The notes under the pieces are model-generated. The model was not told where the DNA came from. It saw only the letters and a list, made by a program, of their open reading frames with translations, and did no database searches. A stretch of 64,000 nt of DNA. Origin: Agapanthus africanus. Taxonomy: Eukaryota > Streptophyta > Magnoliopsida > Asparagales > Amaryllidaceae. Below are positions 12,801-23,842 of the stretch, one piece after another. The translations under genes and the position numbers were made by a program. Location: positions 322,681,595-322,745,594 of the forward strand of contig JASDDO010000001.1 in NCBI GenBank assembly GCA_030015575.1, given 5' to 3'. Position 1 is the stretch's first letter. The number at the start of each line of letters is the position of its first letter.

Positions 12801-13731
12801 AGGATTCTTGTCACACAGGTTCTCCATGAAAGACCTGGGTGATGCCTCGTACATTCTGGGGATCCGGATCTATCGTGATAGATCCAAGAGGATGTTGGGA
12901 CTTTCGCAGTCCAGGTATATCGACACTGTACTGAAAAGATTCAGTATGGAAGATTCTAAGCGCGGTAATCTACCGGCTTGTCACGGAATCACCCTCTCCA
13001 AAGAGATGTCTCCCAAGACTGATTTGGAAAGGGAACGCATGTCTATTATACCCTATGCTTCTGCGGTAGGCTCTATAATGTATGCGATGTTGTGTACCAG
13101 ACCAGATGTTGTTTACGCACTGAGCGTGGTAAGCCGGTATCAGTCAGACCCAGGGGAGAAACACTGGATAGCAGTAAAGAACATTCTCAAGTACCTGAGG
13201 AGGACTAAGGAGATGTTCTTGGTTTACGGCGGAAAAGACCTCAGGTTGGAGGCCTTTGCTGATTCCGGCTTCCAGAGTGATAAGGACGATTCCAAGTCCA
13301 TGTCGGGTTATGTCTTTACCCTCAATGGAGGGGCGGTGTGCTGGAAGAGCTCCAAGCAGGACACCGTTGCTGACTCGACGATGGAAGCGGAGTATATAGC
13401 TGCTTGCGATGCCGCAAAAGAAGCAGTCTGGATGAAGAAGTTCCTAACAGAACTTCAGGTTGTTCCTACCATAGTTGATCCAATACCTCTGTATTGCGAC
13501 AACAACGGAGCTATAGCTTTAGCGAAGGAACCAAGGTCCCATCAGAAGTCCAGACACATCTTGAGGCGGTATCACCTGATCAGGGAGATCATTGATCGTC
13601 AGGAGATCGAGGTTCGGAGAGTTGCTTCTGAAGAGAACATTGCTGATCCATTCACGAAGGCCCTTCCTCAGATTCAGTTCGAGAGGCTACTCGAGATCAT
13701 CGGTCTACGATATGCCAGTACATGGCCCTAG
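9802..13731 (+). pseudogene. copia-B gag-pol polyprotein with two frameshifts and two stops
   Basis: The ATG at 9802-9804 matches the copia-F start. A one-base loss in a poly-A run (about 9827-9832) shifts frame, and the true frame then runs 9879-11627. In that frame the zinc knuckle is at residues 227-240, preceded by a lysine-rich stretch, and the protease DTG is at 277-279. The integrase DDE residues are intact. TGA stands at 11625-11627, a small in-frame deletion and an extra A in a poly-A run lie near 11770-11797, and CAA became TAA at 11998-12000. RT (YVDD) and complete RNase H follow in 12016-13731, ending GLRYASTWP. It is a full-length copia polyprotein of about 1300 codons. All domains are present, but translation would be interrupted four times. 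Confidence 0.92.
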
Positions 13732-13734
13732 TGC

Positions 13735-13745
13735 AAGTGGGAGAT
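13735..13745 (+). other. copia-B polypurine tract
   Basis: AAGTGGGAGAT lies directly before the TG of the 3' LTR and just after the gag-pol stop. Confidence 0.9.
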
Positions 13746-15627
13746 TGTTAGTGTTTATGCCCTAGAAGGCCATTACTGTATCATACTAGTTTGTATATTA
13801 CTTAATGGAAGCTTGGGATATTCACATGTATATAACAGTCTTGCTAAACATGGTAGTATGCTACTTGGTTTTTCTATCTTAATATGTGAGTGTACGTATT
13901 GATAGAGCTCTTAGGATCTTGCTTGTCTACCAGCGTTGTGATGGCAGTCACACTAGTGGGGGCTGGGTAGTCTACAAGCACATCCTTATTCAGGTCCATG
14001 GTCGTTGGATTATCGAGACAGAGCATCGATACTCCGAAGTAGACTGGTGTGTACGCTTCTCATCCCAGTTGGGGAGATGGTCTGTCCCACAGCCGTCAGT
14101 ACGTCGTACTGGAGATAGTATGCAGGTGCTCGTTAGGTTACGGGTACACCGGACAGGACTCACGGGGAACTGTTGGTTGGTTTGATACCAGTCGTCAGTG
14201 AGCAGTTCCCAGGTGACATGAGTACAGCATAGTCCGCAGACTTGACACTGCTACTTCGCCTCGAGTGTGTCCCACTGTTCTTAGATTGCTACCCTACCAC
14301 GGCTCAAACGAGTCGTGCAAACAGGTAGCAGTTGGGTGCAGTCCCGAGCACTTGGAGGCAGTGGCGGTTAGACAGGATTCGTCCCTCCCGGTATTGGGAG
14401 TAGATATCGTGCTGTGTCAGAGAGCCATTACGCAAAGTCCCTGGCCAGGGCAAGCGAGATTTGCTGGTAGGTTCCAGTAGTTTCTCAGGGTGTAATGGGC
14501 TTCCCTCCGACACGACTTATACCGCTATTAGGGGACTGACGCTTGCCGCCCCCCTAGGCCCGATATGCGATAGTCTTGGACGAACGGACCGGACTGTATG
14601 GAGATTGTCACATCAGACTCAGTAGGAGTTCGGATGGGTTTCCTCATCGGCCTTCTTATCGACAACTACCTGGGGACCGTTACGTACAGTTAGTGCCGCT
14701 TGCGGTCTGTGGTTAAACCCACTGCCAGCGTAGTAGTCGAGTCTCTAGAGTCCCACACAGAGAGTTTCCTACTCCAGGCGAAACGATATAGAGGTTGCAT
14801 GGTTTTGCGACAAAGGGTTCGGACGCATACGTGCGTTTACGCACGTACGACTTTCGGACAGTTTTTACCAGTCGGCTTTGGTTTAAGCCAGTTACTGGTA
14901 TCCGGTTATTGGATTTTTACAGTCTAAAGTTTTTCCGTATTTTTGCGGATCGGAGGGGCGTTCTCGTAATTGTGCGAGAAGCTTCTAGAAGATGTGACTA
15001 AGGAGGTTACTTTGGATAAGATTGTGAGTCATGAGGGTGATTCATCATTATCATTATTGCACCATAAATGATAATGACACATGCTTAATGAATCACCACT
15101 TAGCATTTATGAAGCATGCTTATTCATCACATTTATTCATTTATTCTTTAAATGAGAATGCTTCATAATATATTATGATACTCACAATCTCATCTCATTA
15201 TTATTATCATCTTCTCTCTCCTCAAGCTCTCGTCTTCAAACCCTAATCCTTACACCTCATGAGTTGAGATCAAAGGATTAGAAAGACTAATCAATCCATA
15301 ACCATCACTCTATTTCATTCTAGCTTCTTTGATTAGCAATCCAAGAAGGTTAGTTGCCTCAAGTTTAGAGGCTAAGCTTGGAGTTTTGCTCTCGGGTGGA
15401 TCGTCTACTACCTAGAGAAGGCCGAGGAGAACAAGGAGATCGTAAAGATGAAGGACTAGTTTCGATAGGTATAATCCCTAAGCATAGTAGTTTAGTATAA
15501 CTATATGTTTGGTTAGTTATCGTTTAGCTTCGATTCAAGCGGTTAGTCGATGTTCGTTCACTAAACAAGTTCGTTTTTGAAAATTCCGCCTCCCCACAAG
15601 TATTGGGGTGTCGTACATAGACTTACA
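13746..15627 (+). repeat. copia-B 3' LTR (1882 bp)
   Basis: Near-identical partner of 5279-7159. I see single-base differences such as CCCTGG/CCATGG (5531/13998), CGTAAAGACG/CGTAAAGATG and TTCCTCC/TTCCGCC, roughly a dozen in all. It ends CTTACA and is followed by the GCCCC duplication. Confidence 0.95.
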
Positions 15628-15632
15628 GCCCC
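15628..15632. other. Target site duplication of copia-B, right (GCCCC)
   Basis: Second copy of the 5-bp duplication that flanks copia-B. The intact match shows that both ends belong to one insertion event. Confidence 0.93.
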
Positions 15633-15990
15633 CACGAATGTGAGTGCCATCACAACGCTGGTAATCAAGCAAAGATCCTAAAGGCTCTACTAATATGTAT
15701 ATAAGCGATATGCTAAAAGAAACACATGCACATATTGAAGTAGAGACAAACCAAGTAGCATACTACCATTTTGAGCAAGATTGTCTGTACAACTGTGAAT
15801 ATCCCAAGCTTCCATCAAGTAATATACAAGCTAGTATGATACAGTAATGGCCTCTAGGGCATATACACTAACAATCTCCCACTTGCACTAAGGCCATGTA
15901 CTGGCGTATCGAAGACCTATCATATCGATCAGCCGCTCGAACTGAGTCTGGGGTAGGGCCTTCGTGAGTGGATCTGCAGTGTTATTCTCC

Positions 15991-15995
15991 GTATT
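15991..15995. other. Target site duplication of copia-C, left (GTATT)
   Basis: GTATT directly precedes TGTTGG and recurs at 26087-26091 after the CTTACA end of the 3' LTR. Removing copia-C restores the inverted RNase H sequence. Confidence 0.93.
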
Positions 15996-18239
15996 TGTTG
16001 GAGATAGTGCCCTCAGAGTCAATTATTAGGTCACAGGTATGTGATTGTAATGATTGAGGGAGGACCTATCCCGGTAGGACAGTCTTACTCGAGATGATAG
16101 TATGCTATCTGGTTTACCTTTATCATCGTGTACTGTTTTAGGTGACCTGACACGTCGCTATTACACGTTGATAGAGCCCCTAGGATTCTTGCTTGACCAC
16201 CAGCAGTATGAGGGCGATCATATAAGTGGGAGCTGGGGGTCTACAAGCATATCCTTAAAAGGTCCCTAGTCGTGGGAGTTTCGAGACTGGGCATCGATAC
16301 TCCATTAGTAGACTAGTGTATACAGTCGAGACCCCGACGAGGGGCGGTGGCCGGTCTCACAAGCCACTGGTGTCAGTTGGATCACCTAAGATGTATACAG
16401 GTGCTCATTGGGTTATGAGTACACCGGACAGGACTCGCCGGGAACATGCTAGTTGGTCATATACCAGACGTCAGATGGCAGTTCCCTGGTGACATGTGTG
16501 CAGGTTAGTTCATCGACCTGGGGATCGTCATTTGTCTCGTGTGAGTTCCCACTGTACTTTGATTACTACCCTACCACGGCTCAAAGGAGTCGTGCAAACA
16601 GGTTTTAGTTGGGTACAGTCCCGAGCCACATGGAGGCAGTGAGCGTATCTTCAGGGGTTCGTCTCTCCCGGTATTGGGGGTGAGGTCGTGCTGTGTCTAG
16701 GAGAGCCATTACACAAAGTCCTTGGCCAAGGCAAGGAGATTTACTGGTAGGTATTCCAGTAGTATCTCAGGGTGTTCTGGGCTACACTCCGACACGACTT
16801 GTACCGCTTTTGGGGGTCTGACTTTTACCAACCCCCTAGGCCCGCCATGCGATACTCATAGACGAACGGACCGGACTGCACGGATATTGTCACTGACAGG
16901 CTCAGTAGGGTGTCAGGATGAGTTCGCTCATCGACGTCCCTTTTAGTCAATAGCTGGTGGCCCGTTACGTATTGGCTTATACCTCTGACGGGCTAGTGGT
17001 TAAATCCACAGCCATTGTATTGACGAGTCTTTAGAGTCCGCCACACTTTCAGTTACTCAAGTTTCGGGCGAAACGCTGTAGAGGCCGTATGGAGATATGG
17101 CAGGGTCCGATCAGATACGTGCGGTATTGCACGGATCAGGATCGGACGGTTTGTACTAGTAGCCGTATAGGCATATGGCAAGGTTCGATCAGATACGTGC
17201 GGTATTGCACGGATCGGGATCGAACGGATATTACTAGCCGGCTTTGGTTTAAGCCGGTCCTAGTTTAGTACAGTGTAGATTTTGTCTTTTTGCATTTGTA
17301 TCCCGGACGGAATACAGATGCGGGTGTGTATGCACAGTATCGGGGTTTTCCTGTAATTTATTACGGGACCAGTTTTCTGGAGTTGCCAGTTTGCATTCCG
17401 TTCCGGCCGGTTTTCCTTTGTTCTTTCCCGGCCGGACTTTTCCGATGGAGGGGGTAATTTGCAGTTTTGCAAATTACTTTTGTGGAGGGGGTTTCTTGTA
17501 AAAGATTGATTATGATAGCTTTCATTTCTTTTCAACCATGCTTTTGCTTTATGAGATTTGATTGTGATAAAGTGAGGGTATGGGTTCAATAGTATAAAGC
17601 ATGGTGTATGTTTCTTTGTCTCTTGGTGTGGTCACCCTTTCTACATCTCCTACACTCACCTCCCTTCTTGCTTCATATATGGTTTTTCCTCCACCATTCT
17701 TCTCACTTGATGAAAGAAGTTTTTCATGGTTGAGAGAAAGAAAAAGATGAGAGCTTCATCTTTGAGAGAGTAGCATTCTTGATTTCATTTTCGATGCTAG
17801 AAAAATGCAAGCACCATTTTTCTTCTTGATTCCTCCATCATCTTTCAAAAGGCAACAAACCCCAAAGTGAGACATCCACTGTACACTATACTTCCTACAG
17901 CATATCTTGAGCATGTCGAGTTGCCGGCTTCATGCGCGAGTTGCCTCGGTATTGAGGTGGGAGCCCGTAAAAGTACCCGGCTTCGTGGTGCCCTTTCCGA
18001 CGAGGAGGAGACGGACGGAGATCCCGCGAGGAGATCGGAGTGGAGATGAAGACCGGAGGACTTGGATCGTCGGTATACATCTCTTCCCTTTCTTATTAGT
18101 AGCGTAGACTTGTTAATGGTTACGATCCGGAGTTTAGTGCGCGGTGGTGCCGGTTTGCAAAGTCCGCAAAATTTAAGTTTATCACCGTTTCCGCATTCCG
18201 GCGTCGGATTGACGGCCGGGGCGCCGCCGTGCACTTACA
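15996..18239 (+). repeat. copia-C 5' LTR (2244 bp)
   Basis: TGTTGG..CTTACA. It shares the LTR core block with the other families. It holds a hairpin with GGGAAC/GTTCCC arms (16440-16486), a tandemly duplicated hairpin (17106-17146 and 17184-17224), a CCGGCTT/AAGCCGG hairpin (17233-17264) and a donor-like CG|GTATAC at 18073. Confidence 0.95.
17106..17224 (+). repeat. Duplicated hairpin in the copia-C LTR
   Basis: Two copies lie 78 bp apart. The first is closed by TCCGATC/GATCGGA, the second by TTCGATC/GATCGAA, around a shared CGTGC/GCACG inner stem. The one base that differs in each left arm is matched by a pairing change in the right arm. The 3' LTR carries the same pair at 24953-25071. Confidence 0.75.
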
Positions 18240-18240
18240 G

Positions 18241-18253
18241 TGGTATCAGAGCC
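18241..18253 (+). other. copia-C primer binding site
   Basis: TGGTATCAGAGCC lies one base after the LTR end and is identical to the copia-B PBS. Confidence 0.95.
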
Positions 18254-19494
18254 TCGCCATTAACTTAGTCTAGCTTTGTGTAATGTGTTTGCATTTCCGA
18301 TCGATCAAAAAGTCCAAAAACCCGTATTTTTGCACATCAGTTTCTGTCGATTTTTTTTTGAGTCCAAAAATTTTTCAGGTTGTCTCAGAGTGATGTGCAG
18401 GGAATTTTAAGGTCACTGTAAAAATTTGGTTCTACGATCTCATCATACCGCCGCGGAAGGGCGGCCAAACCCCTGCTTTGGCCGCGCTTCCGCCGCGGAT
18501 GTAACTGTTCACCCCCCCAAATTTTTTCAGTGTCTTCCTGAGTGATATATGTGGTTTTTGGAATATTAAAATTGGGCCCAGGTTTTCTGTGGTTGCTACA
18601 GTTTTGTTTGGGGGCCCACTTGTTAATGTTTAATCAATCGGAAAATTTTAAACACATTTTTCACAGTATTTACATTATATCTGCGACCGTGAATGTCACT
18701 CGATCGGTAAATCTGGTCTAACTGCTATAGCCCGGTTAGACGGATTTGCGAACGTGACTTTCACGTTGATGTTCTATGTATTTGCTGTGTTGTTGCGGAT
18801 CGGTCGTGGGGGATAGCCTGGATGCAATGCTAGTACTGTTTTGTTGTATTATGTACATTTGATATTGCGGGGCGAGCGTCCGACTTGTGGACTGCCGTCA
18901 CTGCCTGTTTGTATTATTCTTTTGGGGCACGACCTGGTTGCGGTCGATGTACCCGTTGTATGTATATTTTTTACTTTCTGTACTAGGGTTACCCCGCGGA
19001 GGGGTGCACGGATAGCCGGGTTCTAGAAGGCAACAAGCCCGCATCTCATGGCATTGGGACGGAAGGGGCTTCACTCCAGGATTGGCTGGCTATTCGCCGC
19101 ACTCGTAGGGGGTATAGGATTTCATTGCACAGGCTATCCACACGACCAGGGGAACGTCGGGTTTCAGTAGTGGCTCTGTGAAACCCGGGGATCCCAGATA
19201 TCTGTATTGTTCTGTGATGCTGTTCATTCTCTGTGATGTTGCATTTTATTCACGCCTTGAGCGAAATATAATATATTGGTATATATATTAGTAGATGTTG
19301 TATATGTTTTTCATCCGCGCTAGTCCAGTCCCCGCTCTGTCGTTAGTTAGCTAACCTAACGGGTAATGACGGGACCCAGTGGCGAATGCGGATGGCATAT
19401 ACGTACATCAGTATATTTTCGTTCTTTTTGGTGTGATCAATTGATGGGACTGCATTGATTCGGATCAATGCAAGTAAAACAAACCTAATCTGAT

Positions 19495-19820
19495 GTTGTT
19501 GGAACACTTTTCAAAAAGCTGTTATTGCAAGGACGTTCATTTCTGTTTTGCATCATGGTATTCATTTGGAATATCCTGCTCCTCAGTCGACGAGGCAAGG
19601 GCCGAGATCCCTTCACCGGGAGTGACCCCTTGGACAGAAGTTTGCGTCAGGGCATTAACTTCACTATAGCCGATTACTTTTGCTTTGCATCGTGGTATTC
19701 AGTTGGAATATCCTGCACCTCATTCTATGGGGAAAGAGCTGAGATCCCTTCACCGGGAGTGACCTCTTTAGTAAAGGTTTTCGTCACTATATTTTCTTAA
19801 AAGCTATCCGTTCCTTCGAC
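19495..19820 (+). other. Long-range leader stem with expanded loop, copia-C
   Basis: GTTGTTGGAAC (19495-19505) pairs with GTTCCTTCGAC (19810-19820), with two central U-U mismatches. The loop is 304 nt against about 84 in copia-B and copia-F. Confidence 0.65.
19546..19770 (+). repeat. Duplicated module in the copia-C leader
   Basis: Two copies of about 85 bp (about 19546-19632 and 19683-19770) carry TTGGAATATCCTGC and GAGATCCCTTCACCGGGAGT. Copia-D has the same duplicated module at 42764-42855 and 42910-43002. Copia-B and copia-F do not. Confidence 0.75.
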
Positions 19821-19916
19821 GATATCAAGTTCTTTACGTTAAAGGTTTTCGCCAGAAACCATTCGTAGCCCTCCGTCGTTTCATATGGGTGGTCAATAGT
19901 ATTCAAGCTGTGTATG

Positions 19917-20109
19917 TTGGCCAAAGTCAAGGCACAGTGATTGGTAGCTATTGGGGTATTCATATGCAGCATAGATAGATGCGTTGGTTTGGGACAGTCG
20001 TGCTGCCATTTTGGCCAAAGTCAAGGGTATGTACGGGTGGATTCAAATTAACCTGGAGAATGACGGGTAGAACTTGACATGTGACTTATGATATGTTGGC
20101 CAAAGTCAA
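19917..20109 (+). other. Triple tetraloop hairpin array, copia-C
   Basis: TTGGCCAAAGTCAA at 19917-19930, 20011-20024 and 20096-20109. The stem UUGGC/GUCAA is the same as in copia-B, but all three loops are CAAA instead of UUUC. The spacing is 94 and 85 nt. Confidence 0.75.
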
Positions 20110-20418
20110 GGTCATAAGAGCATGGGGCAGAAATCACATCGGGAGTTTCAAAAGTACTGAAACTTGCCAGATATGCGCATACCTTCTGGAGTGTGATACC
20201 GTGAGCGGATTCCGTCACGTTATCGTGCGATGAGAGTTGGATCCCGATTCCCGCTGATGAGTTGGTTTACTCCTCGGGTGACCCCGACTAATTCTTCTTT
20301 CAGGTTTGGAGGAGAATTTGAGGTACAGTGGGAGGTTTCCAGATTAGATAAATTGGTAACCATTCTGATCTAGGTTAGAGTGCACGCTGAGTGTTTCTTT
20401 TCTCTCTCTCTTTGGCAG

Positions 20419-23400
20419 CGACCATTGACCCGACCCTAAGACTTTGACTCAGTGACCAAGTTGACCGAACCTTCTTAACACTGGCTTTTGGATTGTCAGA
20501 GTTGCAGACCTCATTGCCACTCCTACTTTTACCCTTTTCTCCAGGACACCCCGTATTACTACGAACGTCCACTTCCATTGGACAAAACCATCGTATGGTT
20601 AGATACGAACTCGAAGGAATTCGAGGATGGTTTCCGGTTCTGGAGAAAACGAATAGGATTATTCAGTTGTCTTTTCTTTTCACCTTCTCTCAGGTTGCGA
20701 GTACTCCTTGGTTTAAGAGTAGTACACCTATTACGCAAATTGGATAGTCTTCTTCCAAACCATAGGCTGGTGCCGACCGGTAGGGAATGAAGAAAACCAG
20801 TTAGCCTAAACGGTGTACAGAAGGTATTAAGTTCAGACAAAACAAGGGATTAGTAAGAGGGCAAAGTAAATTGCGACTGCTATTCACGACCGAACCAAGT
20901 ATTTCTTCGCCAATCCTAAATCACCTTTGTATTTCTCCAGGACACTCCGTATCACTACGAAGATCCCATTTTATTGGATAATCCATCGTATGGTTATATA
21001 CGAACTCGAAAGGAACTTGTTCCAGTTCGGGGATGGATCCTGGTTCAGGAGAAATAGGAATAAAGTACATTCAGGTGTCTTTTATCTTCACCTTCTCTCG
21101 CATTGCGAGTGCTCCTAGGACTAGGACAGTACACCCATTATGCTTATTGGATAGTCTTCTTCCAAACCATAGGCTGGTGCCGAACGGTAGGGAAGGAAGA
21201 AAACCATTTGGCCCAAAGGGGTGTACAGAAGGTAATGACTAAAGACATGTGAAGGGATTTGGAGAGATGGCAAAGAATTATACGGTTATAGTTGTGAATC
21301 TGGATAATGGTAGAGGCATTACTAGGAATACCAGGATACCCCATCGAAACATTTCAATGTTTCAGGTTCAACTGTGTACTGTTAAAAGAAAACTGATTTC
21401 CCGATTGGACACTTGCTCCAGGGTATGTATTTACCAAGTTTGATTCTCACATCTGTATAGTTTTACAGATGATGAGTGGGAGTAAGTTATTGGAAATTGG
21501 GTGATCATCCTCATTATATCGGGATTCGTTGTAATCGGTGATATTTGAGGAGATCATCTGGGCTGTTTGCCGGTCGGCAAATATTTGGTTTTGAATATCC
21601 GCTGTTATGCACCAATTTCAAATTGATATATCTGTACGTCTATTTCCATAGAGTGAGATATACCTTTTGATATTATGTCGATGACATTTACCTATATCAG
21701 TGGATGGTTAGGTAAGGAGCATTAAACAGCGGTGTAACTCTTCTTAACCATAAGTACAGTTTTCAACCTACGACACACAGTGAAAGAGTTGTCAGACTCA
21801 AGGGACTTATACAGAGTATTGTATGTTGTCCAGGGTCCATCAGGACAGAGGGGTTGGTCCTCGTACTACATTCAGTTTACTTATGACTTCTCTAGTTTTT
21901 AGACAGGTGTTTCGTGGAAACGCAGGGTCCGAATTTGGAGAAGTTATTGGTATTTGAATAGAGTGGAGAACCAGGTGTCACAAGTATCGGGATTCTTCAA
22001 AGTGATCGAAGATGTAGATACTTGTGTATGGTGTTCAGTTGATAGTAATGATTAAGAGAACTTGCTTCTCTTTCAGGTTACTCATAATTGGAAATGCTTC
22101 CTAAGTTGAGTAACGCTGATCGGCCTCCTTCCATTTAGTTGACATGCGCTGGGGACAGCTGCATGATTTGAATCTGGTTCAATTATATCAGTGCCTCTGT
22201 TTCTATATTGGATATAGAACAGTTCATAACGTTGTTAAGGTACGGGGAGTTGTCCGGTTTATGATTAAAACCAGACACTGGACAACTCAAGGCACGTTTC
22301 TGTAATGGCTGTTTGTGGGTTGACCCAGGCTATGACGAGGGTTGACTTTCTACCATCTGGATGAACAATAGCAATATTGTTCTAGACTCGCCACAGTTTT
22401 ATTAAAAATGGATTTTTTTCAGAAAACAGTAGTGGGAGTATGGTAGAACTGGAAGTGATTCCAGAACCACAAACGATTACTGAAGATTTGATAAGGAACC
22501 TAAAGATTCAATCTGGATTGACATTCCATTGGCCACTCCGCAGATAAGGTGGGTAACTTCAGGCACCCGAGAGGCACTACGGTGGCCTCAAGGACGGTGA
22601 CAGGGAAGTTCTTGTTTACCCACAATTGCCATTGCTGTTGTTCCAGGTTACGAGACCCGGCGGGAGGATGAGTATAGCGTCGTTCTAAAACTAGTTTTAG
22701 AAGTGTACGTGTATATGACTCTGCCAGAGGGTTGTCGTAGTCAGTGGGAGCAGCGGAAGCATTGGTGGACAGGTAGCTTATGTCTATTTATAGACTAAAG
22801 CAGATGTAGCGGAGATAGATCATCTATTTCTGACGTGACAGTCATAGGTTTGACTTCATCAGAATAGGAGATGGATCTGTTGAGAAGGTAGTAGGATGTG
22901 ATGTCATGGTATTTGGATGACATACACAAAGTAGGAAAAGAAACTCCTATACTACGATCGGTTATACTTTGGTCGTCACACAGTGGTTTCTCCACAAAGG
23001 AAATGGATTTTATATCTGACATACTGGTTACTGGATCTATGGTTTTAGATCTAGATTTAGGTGGTTTCCCAATCAGGGTACTTGACAGCATTCTAAGAGT
23101 ATTTAGGATGGACGACTCCTGGCACGGTAGTGTACCTGCAGATAATGGAGTCACCCTCTCCAAAGGTGTCTTACAGACTAAAAGGGAGAGGGACGGGCAT
23201 GATTGGCAGATCACTTGCTCAGGCAATTGAGTCAATCGTGAGATGTCAAGTACCACACCAGATGTTGTTCTTGCACAAGATGCAATAAGTTGACATTAAT
23301 CCAATCCTGGAGAAACAGTCGGAAGCAGTTTTAGAACATAAGTGGATGTTCTAGGGATATGATAACGACAGCCTCATTCAGGAGACAGTTATCATTCCAG

Positions 23401-23830
23401 GCTTCCAAGGTGACATGGACGACAAGGAGGTTGTCAGAGTTATAGTTTTCCTTCTGATGAGGGGCAGTATTTTGGACAGGTGGTCCAAGGCAATACTGAG
23501 GGAGGCATGGCGCGCAGGATACTGATTAAGTTCAGTTGACGATACAGTCTAAGAAGTTTGGATTTGGAGTTCATTTATGAGCTATGTCCCATCAGACATC
23601 CAGACACATTCTAAGACAGGTATTGCTCATTTCGGGAGATGGTTTTCTCCGCGAACTTGAGATATAGAGAGACATAGAAAGAAACAACTAAGCGGATCCA
23701 CTCACTAAGGCTATTCCTCGAACGCAATAGTTCCGCAAACGAGCTTTGTGAGACTGACTAGTAGAGGAGTTGGATGTTCGGTATCACACGGGCTGTGAGT
23801 ATGCGACATCGCAATAATTAGCCTTGAGTG
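20419..23830 (+). pseudogene. copia-C gag-pol relic
   Basis: Recognisable debris lies in the right order and no frame is usable. A gag-like stretch (ATACGAACTCGAAGGAA) occurs twice as a direct repeat (about 20538-20870 and 20934-21275). The linker GGAAGTGATTCCAGAACC lies near 22450. An RT remnant with W-Y-L-D-D lies near 22907 and an RNase H and tail region at about 23400-23830. Zinc knuckle and protease motifs are not detectable. Decay includes many substitutions and indels in every domain, far more than the LTR pair shows. Confidence 0.8.
20538..21275 (+). repeat. Direct repeat of gag-derived sequence in copia-C
   Basis: Two diverged copies of about 340 bp lie 396 bp apart. Both begin near CTCCAGGACAC and both contain TTGGATAGTCTTCTTCCAAA followed by CCATAGGCTGGTGCCGA. 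Both end near GTGTACAGAAGGTA and GGCAAAG. Confidence 0.8.
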
Positions 23831-23831
23831 C

Positions 23832-23842
23832 AAGTGGGAGAT
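23832..23842 (+). other. copia-C polypurine tract
   Basis: AAGTGGGAGAT directly before the 3' LTR. It is fully conserved although the pol next to it is ruined. Confidence 0.9.

Larger units (their letters stand above)
5279..15627 (+). mobile_element. copia-B: full-length Ty1/copia element (10.35 kb)
   Basis: The two LTRs (1881 and 1882 bp) have TG..CA ends, a tRNA-Met PBS, a polypurine tract and a perfect 5-bp target duplication. I count about a dozen differences between the LTRs by eye, so the insertion is recent. Gag-pol is nearly complete but carries several lesions, so this copy is probably dead although its family was recently active. It sits in the inverted copia-A LTR and itself carries a pogo-like insertion at 8802-9421. 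Confidence 0.95.
3978..15873 (-). repeat. Inverted copy of the copia-A LTR (left palindrome arm), split by copia-B
   Basis: Read on the minus strand, 15873 down to 15633 and then 5278 down to 3978 is one LTR starting TGTTAG. It matches forward LTR bases 26577 to about 28118, with the last 640 bp missing. It is interrupted by copia-B (5279-15627), and GCCCC is present on both sides. At 3977/3978 the forward RNase H sequence CAACAACG switches directly to this inverted LTR, with no LTR end and no target duplication at the junction. This is therefore a rearrangement and not an integration. Confidence 0.88.
18254..20418 (+). ncRNA. copia-C structured leader
   Basis: Same order of elements as copia-B: GC-rich hairpin 18451-18498 (CCGCGGAAG.. 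with GGCCAAA/TTTGGCC); CGTTAG/CTAACG hairpin 19341-19361; long-range stem 19495-19505 with 19810-19820; three copies of TTGGCCAAAGTCAA at 19917, 20011 and 20096. A pyrimidine run ends in CAG at 20416-20418. The loop of the long stem is expanded to 304 nt by a duplicated module. Confidence 0.7.

Noticed and set aside
17260-18268. Frames of 60-129 codons on both strands, repeated at 25107-26221
   Set aside because: They lie in the copia-C LTR pair, overlap each other in several frames and have no domain.
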